Assembly (NCBI GenBank): GCA_001791615.1
Contig: MGEY01000001.1
Location: forward strand, 11,907-30,406
Source of the DNA: Candidatus Uhrbacteria bacterium RIFOXYA2_FULL_40_9
GTDB taxonomy: Bacteria; Patescibacteriota; Patescibacteriia; UBA9934; GWF2-40-263
DNA length: 18,500 nucleotides
Direction of reading: 5' to 3'
The stretch's first letter is position 1; each line of letters starts with the position of its first letter. The translations under genes were made by a program, and so were the position numbers. The notes beneath the pieces were generated by a model, which was given only the letters and a program-made list of their open reading frames with translations, was not told where the DNA came from and did not search any database. This document shows positions 7,567-14,131 of the stretch, piece after piece.

Positions 7567-8020
7567 ACGTTGTTGTGGGCATTCCGTCTACATCAAGGAA
7601 ACGTCGATGAAATTGAATAGGATCCTTCACATCCACTTCAGATCGTAATGCGGTAATGAGCTGATGAGCAAGTTGACGTATATTCTCATTGTAGTGTTGT
7701 TGACCATGTTCAGAGCCGAGATGTTCCAAAAGAGTCTTCAAGGGAAATTCTGCACTATTTCTTTCCATAGCATTTGATGCCGTGCGAATACGCCTGACAA
7801 ACAAATCAATAAGGCGATCTCGAAGAGCAATCCATTTTGGATCAGGATGAATCCTTCGAAGGAGATGGGCATCAGAAGGAACAATCTGTCGTACTTTTTT
7901 ATCTGATTTTTCTTCTGGTTCGGTTGTCTTTGGGTCAACATCATCAGTATCTATAGTTCTTGCTCCACGTTGAGGAATAATGAATTCCTTGGTTTGATCA
8001 ACCCTTGTCTCTGTGGCCAT
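7565..8020 (-). CDS. Hypothetical cytoplasmic protein
   Basis: 151 residues; family not recognised. The first 60 residues are polar and look disordered (many T, D, E, K). The remainder, from about SDAHLLRRIHPDPKW onward, is predicted helical with an RDRLIDLFVRRIRTA segment and a HLGSEHGQQHYNENIRQLAHQLI segment. There is no signal peptide or membrane helix. The start at 8020 is chosen because AGGAG is 6 nt upstream; the 18 extra codons of the longer frame run into the predicted promoter. It is a single-gene unit with its own promoter and terminator between the tatD run and the atp operon. Confidence 0.8.
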   Translation of the reverse strand: MATETRVDQTKEFIIPQRGARTIDTDDVDPKTTEPEEKSDKKVRQIVPSDAHLLRRIHPDPKWIALRDRLIDLFVRRIRTASNAMERNSAEFPLKTLLEHLGSEHGQQHYNENIRQLAHQLITALRSEVDVKDPIQFHRRFLDVDGMPTTT

Positions 8021-8064
8021 GTAAACTCCTTTATTAGAAGGTTTTTGAACGAACGAAACAGCAG

Positions 8065-8093
8065 ACCGTAACAAAATCAGGCTATATTGTCAA
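8065..8093 (-). promoter_or_regulatory. Probable promoter of the 7565-8020 gene
   Basis: On the reverse strand, a perfect -35 TTGACA (8088-8093) is followed by a 17-nt spacer and -10 TACGGT (8065-8070), which keeps the key T1, A2 and T6. The leader would be about 38 nt, with AGGAG before the ATG at 8020. Confidence 0.6.
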
Positions 8094-8126
8094 TTCATCT
8101 ATCCTGTATTCTATTTCAAACCCCAA

Positions 8127-9011
8127 CTAAAAAGAAATTCCGAACAAACGTTTGGCATTTGTGTTTGTTACCTCTGCCACTTCTTCAAAAGAGATTCCCT
8201 TTATCTCCGCGATCTTCTTTGCAATGGTAATAACCTGCCAAGGTTCATTCCGTTGACCTCTAAAAGGCTCTGGACAAATGTATGGCGCATCTGTTTCTAC
8301 CATCAAAGATTCAAGAGGAAGTTGCCTTACAACCTCTTGAAGTAGGCTTAGACCACTTTCAAGCTGATCTTTCTTTCTTGGACTAAATGTCACAATCCCT
8401 GTTACAGAAATAAGAAAACCACTATCTAAATAAGCCTGTGCTTCTTCAAGTGTTCCAGTGAAACAATGGATCACTCCCCTTCTTTGCAATTGATTTTGAT
8501 CAAGAAATTCTTTGATAATTCCTAATTGTTCCTTATGTGCATTACGACTATGAATGACAACTGGCAACCCAACTTTGCTTGCGAGTTCAAAATGCGCTCG
8601 ACACGTTTGACGTTGCCGTTCTTTTTCAGCTTCAGGATCACACCCTTCAGGAAAATGATAATAATCAAGTCCACATTCTCCAATCGCCACACATTTTGAA
8701 TGTTGTGCAAGGGGAAGATAGACTTTGGGATCAAAAACTTCACAACGTGTTTTAATGATTTGTGTTTGAGAAGGATCAACCTCTTCATCATCTACAAAAG
8801 ACTGTTCACACAAATGGCTTGGATGCAAACCAACGGTTGCCCAAACCCCTTCATATCGCTCAGCTACTTCTAAACCGCGACGACTTGTATCCGCTTGTGT
8901 ACCAACGGTAATCAGAAAAACCCCTTTTTCAAGGGATCGTCTGATCACTTCATCCATATCCTGTTTATAGGCATTAAAATGAACATGACAATGAGTATCA
9001 ATCAATTTCAT
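8127..9011 (-). CDS. tatD: TatD-family metal-dependent hydrolase (putative DNase)
   Basis: 294 residues. All metal-site elements of the TatD amidohydrolase fold are present: HxH near the N-terminus (H7, H9 in DTHCHVH), E112 in GECGLDYY, H154 in VVIHSRNA, H182 in IHCFTGT, and D241 in VETDAPY. TatD proteins are 3'-5' exonucleases or deoxyribonucleases in E. coli and yeast; the exact substrate here is unknown. An extra segment of roughly 30 residues (about 68-98, acidic at first) sits between GLHP and the E112 block. The ATG at 9011 is preferred because the family starts just before LIDTHCH; a TTG at 9029 would overlap cvpA by 11 nt. The stop is TAG. Confidence 0.94.
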   Translation of the reverse strand: MKLIDTHCHVHFNAYKQDMDEVIRRSLEKGVFLITVGTQADTSRRGLEVAERYEGVWATVGLHPSHLCEQSFVDDEEVDPSQTQIIKTRCEVFDPKVYLPLAQHSKCVAIGECGLDYYHFPEGCDPEAEKERQRQTCRAHFELASKVGLPVVIHSRNAHKEQLGIIKEFLDQNQLQRRGVIHCFTGTLEEAQAYLDSGFLISVTGIVTFSPRKKDQLESGLSLLQEVVRQLPLESLMVETDAPYICPEPFRGQRNEPWQVITIAKKIAEIKGISFEEVAEVTNTNAKRLFGISF

Positions 9012-9018
9012 AAGCCAA

Positions 9019-9534
9019 TCAAAGTTCAAAAGGGAGAAGACTCCTTATGGATTCAGGAAGAAATGCTAATAAAAGAGTACATGTACTTATGACATACGAT
9101 GCCATCCAAGATGCTTCAAGAGCTGTTTTTATAGTTCCTTCAGGAAGATATCCATCGGCAAAATACACCACTACACCCACAATCATAAGTCCTTCTAAAA
9201 ATCCAAAGGCTCCGCCCAAAAGGCGATTTAAGAAAGATGTGAAGGGTATAAAAGAAAAAAAATTCCAAAATTTATCTAAAGCCCAAAAAACAACCCCGAC
9301 AAGCCGAGAAATAATCAAGAAAACAAGAATAAAAACAACAATTCTTCCGATTCCATCTTCCCCTCCAAAAATAAATCCAACTTTGTCATAAATGGGCTCG
9401 ATCCCCCAAAGGGAAATGGCAAGACCAATAAAAGTTCCAATAAAACTTCCCACAGTATGAATAAGGCCAAAAAAGAACCCAAAGAAAATAAAGGCCAGAA
9501 TGACACAAAGAAGAATGATGTCGAATATTGGCAT
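9019..9534 (-). CDS. CvpA-family membrane protein
   Basis: 171 residues with about four hydrophobic segments: residues 3-24, 26-46, 62-86 and 107-126. The N-terminus FDIILLCVILAFIFFGFFFGLIHTVGSFIG and the later FLNRLLGGAFGFLEGL segment fit the CvpA (colicin V production) family, membrane proteins of uncertain role linked to envelope integrity. It ends 7 nt before the chosen tatD start and follows metG by 26 nt, so it is probably part of the same transcript. No Shine-Dalgarno is visible. Confidence 0.85.
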   Translation of the reverse strand: MPIFDIILLCVILAFIFFGFFFGLIHTVGSFIGTFIGLAISLWGIEPIYDKVGFIFGGEDGIGRIVVFILVFLIISRLVGVVFWALDKFWNFFSFIPFTSFLNRLLGGAFGFLEGLMIVGVVVYFADGYLPEGTIKTALEASWMASYVISTCTLLLAFLPESIRSLLPFEL

Positions 9535-9556
9535 AAAAGAAAGATCAAGAACTAAA

Positions 9557-9568
9557 AGTCTTAAGACT
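9557..9568. repeat. Perfect 12-bp palindrome at the metG stop codon
   Basis: AGTCTTAAGACT is its own reverse complement and spans the metG stop. On the reverse strand it is followed by TTTT, so as RNA it could form a weak 4-bp-stem, 4-nt-loop attenuator between metG and cvpA. It is too weak to be called a terminator. Confidence 0.3.
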
Positions 9569-11078
9569 CCCTTGATTCACGTCGTGGAAAAAGCACAGTT
9601 CCAGGATTGAGCTTTGTTCCTGGCTCAAGTTTTCCCCAAACAAGTAAATCAAAAAAAGGTTGTGATGTTTTTTGTGTAGATGAAATACCAAGCTGTTCTA
9701 AAATCTTTTCAGCAGTTTCCGGCATGAATGGCAATAAGAGATAAGCGAGAAGACGAAGGCTTTCAAGAAGAATGTATAAAGTTGAAGCAAGTTCTTCTGT
9801 TCTTTCTTCTTTTGCCAGCACCCATGGTTTTTGTTGTTCTACAAATTGATTGGCCTGACGCACAATCATCCAAATAGCATCAAGAGCACGATCAAATTCA
9901 AATACCTGTATAGAAGAATGGTACTGCTCTATGAATTCGGAAAAGGCTTGATAATCAACCTTCTCAGGAACAGTCCCCTCAAGATACTTCCCTGTCATCG
10001 CACAAACTCGACTTACAAGATTTCCTAATTCGTTTGCAAGCTCTCCTTGATAGCGTTCTTCCATACGCGCAAAGGAATAATCTCCGTCTTCACCGAAACG
10101 AATTTCACGCATAAGGAAGTAGCGTAAAACATCATTTCCATAAGATTCCACAACCTCAATAGGATCAACAACATTCCCGAGAGATTTACTCATTTTTTCC
10201 CCATCAATAGTAAAGAATCCATGTGCAAAAATATGTTTTGGTAGTGGAAGCCCTGCGGAAAGCAACATCGCTGGCCAAAGGGCACAGTGAAACTTAATAA
10301 TGTCTTTACCTACTAAATGAACATCTGCAGGCCAAAACTGTTCAAATTTCTTTTCATCTTTCCCATACCCAATCCCTGTTAAATAATTGATCAAGGCATC
10401 AAACCATACATAAATGCGTTGCTCTTCATCTCCTGGTACAGGAATCCCCCATTTCATAGAAGCTCGAGAAATTGAAACATCTGTCATGAACTTTTCGATG
10501 TAACTGATTATTTCATTACGTCTTGAAGAAGGCATGATGAACTCTGGATGACTAGCAATATAGGCAAGGAGTTCATCTCGATATTTTGTAAGACGGAAAA
10601 AATAATTTTTTTCCACAATCTTTTCCGGAGCCTTTTTGTGATGAGGACAAAGACTGTCTTGAAGATCTGCTTCTGTTATAAACGCTTCACAACCTTTGCA
10701 GTACAGACCAGAATACTCTCCTTGATAAATATCTCCTTTTTCTTGAACGGCTTTCCAAAATTTTTCCACTGCAAGATAGTGATCTTGTTCTGTGGTTCGC
10801 ACAAATCGATCGTGTGTGATACCAAGCTTTTCCCATGTCTTTTTCCAAACCTGTGCCATCTCATCTAAATAAACTTGAACATCTTCCCTTCCCAATGCTT
10901 CTGCTGCCTCAATATTTTTTTGACTATTTTCATCTGTTCCCATGAGAAAAAAAACTTGCTTTCCTGAAAGCCGATGATAGCGCGCTAAAATATCTGCAGC
11001 AATCGTTGTATAAGCATGTCCGATGGATGGTTTTCCATTGATGTAATAGATCGGAGTTGTAAGATAATAAGAATGCAT
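9561..11078 (-). CDS. metG: Methionyl-tRNA synthetase
   Basis: 505 residues, the short form without the C-terminal EMAP-like tRNA-binding domain. The class I catalytic core shows TTPIYYINGKP then S18-I-G-H21 (in place of HIGH), KMSKS (295-299) and the FFxxDGEKMSKSLGN context. A zinc knuckle in the connective peptide is formed by C127, C130, C144 and H146/H147. The anticodon-binding helical domain follows from about 340 to the end. The first His of HIGH is Ser here. The start at 11078 is 1 nt after the rsmI stop, so translation is likely coupled; upstream extension in frame has no family similarity. Confidence 0.96.
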   Translation of the reverse strand: MHSYYLTTPIYYINGKPSIGHAYTTIAADILARYHRLSGKQVFFLMGTDENSQKNIEAAEALGREDVQVYLDEMAQVWKKTWEKLGITHDRFVRTTEQDHYLAVEKFWKAVQEKGDIYQGEYSGLYCKGCEAFITEADLQDSLCPHHKKAPEKIVEKNYFFRLTKYRDELLAYIASHPEFIMPSSRRNEIISYIEKFMTDVSISRASMKWGIPVPGDEEQRIYVWFDALINYLTGIGYGKDEKKFEQFWPADVHLVGKDIIKFHCALWPAMLLSAGLPLPKHIFAHGFFTIDGEKMSKSLGNVVDPIEVVESYGNDVLRYFLMREIRFGEDGDYSFARMEERYQGELANELGNLVSRVCAMTGKYLEGTVPEKVDYQAFSEFIEQYHSSIQVFEFDRALDAIWMIVRQANQFVEQQKPWVLAKEERTEELASTLYILLESLRLLAYLLLPFMPETAEKILEQLGISSTQKTSQPFFDLLVWGKLEPGTKLNPGTVLFPRRESRES

Positions 11079-11079
11079 A

Positions 11080-11760
11080 TTATTTTTGTGGACCAACAAC
11101 AATAACAAATTCTCCCTTCATACTAGTAGATTTTAGTTGTTCTGTCACTTCTGAAGGGGTTCCACGATACGTTGTTTCATGGAGTTTCGTGAGTTCTCTA
11201 CACACCACAATGTGTCGATGTGGAATGGATTCTTCCATTTGTTCTAATGCCTTGATAATACGATGTGTACTTTCGTAAAACACGCTCGTTTCGCTAAAAT
11301 TTGCAAGAGCCTGAAAAAATTTTATTCTTCCTTTTTTTTGTGGAGGAAACCCAAGAAAATGAAAATGATCTGTAGGGAATCCTGAGATAGAAAGTGCTGC
11401 AATAGCAGCACAAGGTCCAGGGATTGGATAAATAGCCACCTCATTTCCAAAACGGGCAAGAGCAGCTTCTACAAGCTTTCCCCCTGGATCAGAAATTCCA
11501 GGTGTGCCTGCATCTGTAACCACGGCAATATTTTTTCCTTTTTCCAATTCAGCAAGAATAGATTCGATTTTTTTCTCCGTACTGTGTTGATGAAATGATT
11601 CAGTACTAGTTTTAATCTCAAATGCAGACAATAATTTATGTGTAACACGTGTATCTTCACACAAAATCAAGTCTACGGAAGAAAAAATCTGTTTTGCTCG
11701 CTCACTTAAATCTCCAAGATTTCCAATAGGTGTTGCAACAAAATAAAGGATTCCTCGCAT
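11080..11760 (-). CDS. rsmI: 16S rRNA (cytidine1402-2'-O)-methyltransferase RsmI
   Basis: 226 residues. The tetrapyrrole-methylase-like fold is marked by FVATPIGNLGD (7-17), LILCEDTR (31-38), VTDAGTPGISDPG (81-93), YPIPGPCAAI (111-120) and FYESTHRI. It methylates the 2'-O of C1402 in 16S rRNA with SAM. Classical RsmI has about 280 residues with an additional C-terminal domain that is missing here, as in other compact genomes. It begins 2 nt after the slipin stop and ends 1 nt before metG, in one probable transcript. Confidence 0.95.
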   Translation of the reverse strand: MRGILYFVATPIGNLGDLSERAKQIFSSVDLILCEDTRVTHKLLSAFEIKTSTESFHQHSTEKKIESILAELEKGKNIAVVTDAGTPGISDPGGKLVEAALARFGNEVAIYPIPGPCAAIAALSISGFPTDHFHFLGFPPQKKGRIKFFQALANFSETSVFYESTHRIIKALEQMEESIPHRHIVVCRELTKLHETTYRGTPSEVTEQLKSTSMKGEFVIVVGPQK

Positions 11761-11762
11761 AA

Positions 11763-12518
11763 TTAGGATTGATCATTTTTTCCTAATCGGTCAAATGCTC
11801 GCAAAATCTCTAAAGGAATAGCAAATATTACGGTGTTTGATTGATCAGAAGAAAGATCGTTCAATGTACTAAGTGTGCGAAGATGCAATGCTCCTGATGA
11901 CTCTGATAATTTTTTCGCAGCAATAGATAGATTTTCTGCAGCCTGTACTTCTCCTTCAGCTTTGATAATCACGGCTCGTCGTTCTCGTTCTGCTTCTGCC
12001 TGCTTACCAATCGTACGCTTCATTTCTTCTGGAAGAGTGATGTCTTTCAATTCCACATTGTCCACTTGTATTCCCCAAGGATCAGTCAACTCATCAACAA
12101 TTTGTCGAATCTTTTTTGATGCCTGTTCTCGTTGACTGAGCAATTCATCTAAATCCATTTCACCCACCACATTTCGCATAGTTGTTTGCGCAAGTTGACT
12201 TACGGCATAACGAAAATTTTCCACTTCAATAATCGCTTTAGAGGCATCCTTCACTTTGTAATAAATGACTGCATTGATACGTGCAGAAATATTGTCTCGA
12301 GTAATAGCTTCTTGATCAGGAACATCCACAGCTTTTACACGAATATCTACTCTTTGCATGCTTTCAATAATCGGAAAAATAAGACGCCATCCTGGTTCCA
12401 TTACCTTCACATAGCGTCCTAAACGAAATTTGACTCCGCGCTGATATTGATTGATTTGACGAACACTAATAAGAACAATGAACAGGACAATAATAAGTAC
12501 GGGAAGAAACGTATCCAT
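11763..12518 (-). CDS. Slipin (stomatin-like SPFH/band 7 membrane protein)
   Basis: 251 residues. One N-terminal membrane helix (about 4-20) is followed by the SPFH domain: QYQRGVKFRLGRY, EPGWRLIFPIIESMQRVDIR, RVKAVDVPDQEAITRDN, and VGEMDLDELLSQRE. An Ala/Glu/Arg-rich helix (KQAEAERERRAVIIKAEGE) follows, probably coiled coil for oligomer assembly. Slipins form membrane-anchored rings or microdomains in bacteria and are often paired with NfeD; no NfeD gene is next to it here. It lies 9 nt after the DUF3179 gene. Confidence 0.93.
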   Translation of the reverse strand: MDTFLPVLIIVLFIVLISVRQINQYQRGVKFRLGRYVKVMEPGWRLIFPIIESMQRVDIRVKAVDVPDQEAITRDNISARINAVIYYKVKDASKAIIEVENFRYAVSQLAQTTMRNVVGEMDLDELLSQREQASKKIRQIVDELTDPWGIQVDNVELKDITLPEEMKRTIGKQAEAERERRAVIIKAEGEVQAAENLSIAAKKLSESSGALHLRTLSTLNDLSSDQSNTVIFAIPLEILRAFDRLGKNDQS

Positions 12519-12527
12519 AAAATTATT

Positions 12528-13472
12528 TTAAGGATTATAAATATCTGTGTGAGGATGAGCAGTAGCCCAACAAAACCATCGTGTTTTTATACCAATCGCA
12601 TCTTCTTGGGAAGAAAGGGTAATTTGCCCTTCTGAGGCAGAGATCGTGATCGCCGTTGAACCAACAACGTCAGGTATCTCGATCTTGTTTGAAAATAAAC
12701 TCAGGGGATAAACTTTGGTTCCGCTTGCTGTTTCTACGCCATAGACAAGTTCTTTAGAAGACAACCGTTCATCGAGATGAGTAAGGGAGAATAAAACAGC
12801 ATGATTTTCCTGATAGTCTCCATAAGGATCGCGTGTATAATCACGTTCCACACCTGTATTTCGTGAAAGGACATTGCCAGAAGGATAGTTTTGTTTGAAA
12901 TCATTCCAGGTCATTTCTGAAGAAGGATAAACCTCTAGTACGGTTCCAAGAAAGGAGCCATCAACACTTTGATGTAAAAGCTGAACCCAAAGAGAGTTTG
13001 TTTCCCTATCTTGTAAAACAAGATTATTGTTCCAAACAACTCCTGCTGTTTCAAAAGAAAGTTCTTGTTCGCCAATCGTTCTGTCAAAAACGATCCCAGA
13101 AGAACAGAGAGGACAATAGGTGATCACAAGATTCTTTCCAGAAAAAATATCATTTACAACTTCATGCCACACAAGAATTTGATAAGGATAAAAACGTGTC
13201 AGTCCATTTCTTCGAACAACAATTCCCCTTCCCTGATCATCTAAATACTGATCTGCTGAAAGCACACTCTCGAATACAGGCTCATCAATGGCCGGAATAG
13301 CACCTGTTGTAGCTCCACTAGAAACAAAATCGTTGAGAGAAAAAATCTGATCTTTTGTTTCTAAAAGCTCTTCTGGATAGGTAGCCCGATAATACCCATA
13401 CCACCAATACAAACACAGACCTATTACGGCACAGAGACAAATAACAAGAAAAAATTTTTTCTTACTCAACAT
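12528..13472 (-). CDS. DUF3179 domain protein, membrane-anchored
   Basis: 314 residues. An N-terminal hydrophobic segment (about 7-25) suggests export or membrane anchoring. The DUF3179 pattern follows: RFYPYQILVWHEVVND (93-108), TYCPLC (118-123; C120 and C123), GIVFDRTIG, LVLQDRETNSLW (151-162), RDYTRDPYGDY, and the C-terminal WFCWATAHPHTDIY. The family's function is unknown; the CxxC invites a metal or redox role, but that is inference. It is the first gene of the run ending with tatD. The ATG is only about 10 nt after the predicted -10 region, so the mRNA may be nearly leaderless. Confidence 0.9.
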   Translation of the reverse strand: MLSKKKFFLVICLCAVIGLCLYWWYGYYRATYPEELLETKDQIFSLNDFVSSGATTGAIPAIDEPVFESVLSADQYLDDQGRGIVVRRNGLTRFYPYQILVWHEVVNDIFSGKNLVITYCPLCSSGIVFDRTIGEQELSFETAGVVWNNNLVLQDRETNSLWVQLLHQSVDGSFLGTVLEVYPSSEMTWNDFKQNYPSGNVLSRNTGVERDYTRDPYGDYQENHAVLFSLTHLDERLSSKELVYGVETASGTKVYPLSLFSNKIEIPDVVGSTAITISASEGQITLSSQEDAIGIKTRWFCWATAHPHTDIYNP

Positions 13473-13487
13473 AAAAATGATGTGTAT

Positions 13488-13517
13488 ATTGTAACGTGTT
13501 TGTTCACATTATCCTAA
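13488..13517 (-). promoter_or_regulatory. Possible promoter for the DUF3179-slipin-rsmI-metG run
   Basis: On the reverse strand, -10 TACAAT (13488-13493) is a 5-of-6 match; -35 TTAGGA (13512-13517) at 18-nt spacing matches only 3 of 6. The predicted start of transcription lies within about 10 nt of the ATG at 13472 and no Shine-Dalgarno is present. Confidence 0.42.
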
Positions 13518-13523
13518 CATTTC

Positions 13524-13551
13524 TTGACAATATCTCTCTCTGTGTTAGTCT
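13524..13551 (+). promoter_or_regulatory. Promoter of the 13616 membrane-protein gene
   Basis: A perfect -35 TTGACA (13524-13529) with a 16-nt spacer precedes -10 TAGTCT (13546-13551), which keeps T1, A2 and T6. It is divergent from the DUF3179 promoter. The leader would be roughly 58 nt. Confidence 0.55.
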
Positions 13552-13561
13552 TTTTTGTTCC

Positions 13562-13607
13562 TCACGTCATTCGTGACTGTGTGAACGTGGCTCACAAACC
13601 TAGGAGG
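13562..13607 (+). promoter_or_regulatory. Structured leader and strong RBS of the 13616 gene
   Basis: Two short hairpins can form: TCACG (13562-13566) with CGTGA (13572-13576), and TGTGA (13580-13584) with TCACA (13592-13596). A competing pairing of CACGT (13563-13567) with ACGTG (13585-13589) is also possible. They precede AGGAGG (13602-13607), 8 nt before the ATG, an unusually strong ribosome-binding site for this window. Regulatory use is only inferred. Confidence 0.4.
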
Positions 13608-13615
13608 AGAAACCC

Positions 13616-14056
13616 ATGTGGCCTCTTATTCTTTCTGCTCTTTTTTTTGCTTTTCTTGCTTTTATCAAAGGGATGGCAATGGCGGGAGCTTTTCTCCTTG
13701 TCGCAAAAGTCCTGTTCTATTGGTATTGTTTTTGTGGTGGACTTGCTGCACTTTTCCTTTTCTTTAACGTTTTGATTAGTCTTCTTTGCGGTGCAGGAAT
13801 TGGAGGAATAAAGGGGGGTCCACTCGGAGCTATTTGCGGTGTCCTTCTTGGAGGAGCGGGTTCTTTGTTTTTGTGCCTCTTTGCTCTGGTGGGGCACATC
13901 TGTCGAATTGTTGGCGCATTCCTTCTGATGACTTCTGGAACCCCTGGAATGGAAATCTCTGATTTCAGTGCAGCCAAGCTCGTTGTTGGAAGTATTATGA
14001 TCATTTTGCCAATTATTTTCTATCGATCTCGTTCCAGATCCGATTCCGATTCCTGA
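13616..14056 (+). CDS. Gly/Cys-rich multi-pass membrane protein, unknown
   Basis: 146 residues; family not recognised. It is nearly all hydrophobic, with about four to five membrane segments (around 3-17, 21-57, 70-90, 91-106 and 121-136). A small-residue stretch at 59-82 (GAGIGGIKGGPLGAICGVLLGG) resembles a tight helix-packing or flexible hinge region. Six Cys occur at 38, 40, 58, 74, 87 and 96. The C-terminus is a hydrophilic RSRSRSDSDS tail. The start is fixed by AGGAGG 8 nt upstream. It stands alone on the + strand, with its own promoter and terminator, opposite to neighbours on both sides. An antisense open frame overlaps it completely but lacks comparable signals. Confidence 0.75.
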   Translation: MWPLILSALFFAFLAFIKGMAMAGAFLLVAKVLFYWYCFCGGLAALFLFFNVLISLLCGAGIGGIKGGPLGAICGVLLGGAGSLFLCLFALVGHICRIVGAFLLMTSGTPGMEISDFSAAKLVVGSIMIILPIIFYRSRSRSDSDS

Positions 14057-14103
14057 TCTTTTCTTCGTAGACAAAGATGTAAGAAGCTGAATTTCTCTTG
14101 AAT

Positions 14104-14131
14104 CACCCGTTATGCTAACGGGTGCTTTTTT
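14104..14131 (+). terminator. Rho-independent terminator of the 13616 gene
   Basis: Perfect 9-bp stem CACCCGTTA (14104-14112) / TAACGGGTG (14116-14124) with a 3-nt loop, followed by C and a T run (14126-14131). There is no T run on the other strand, so it serves the + strand gene. The convergent pepA stop codon lies in its T tail. Confidence 0.92.

Noticed and set aside
9557..9568. Terminator at the metG-cvpA junction
   Set aside because: The palindrome gives only a 4-bp stem with a 4-nt loop and a short T run, too weak to be called.
13592..14074. Antisense 160-residue open frame over the 13616 membrane-protein gene
   Set aside because: No promoter, RBS or start context; composition (many S, K, T) is what the complement of a hydrophobic gene gives. 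The sense strand has promoter, AGGAGG and terminator.
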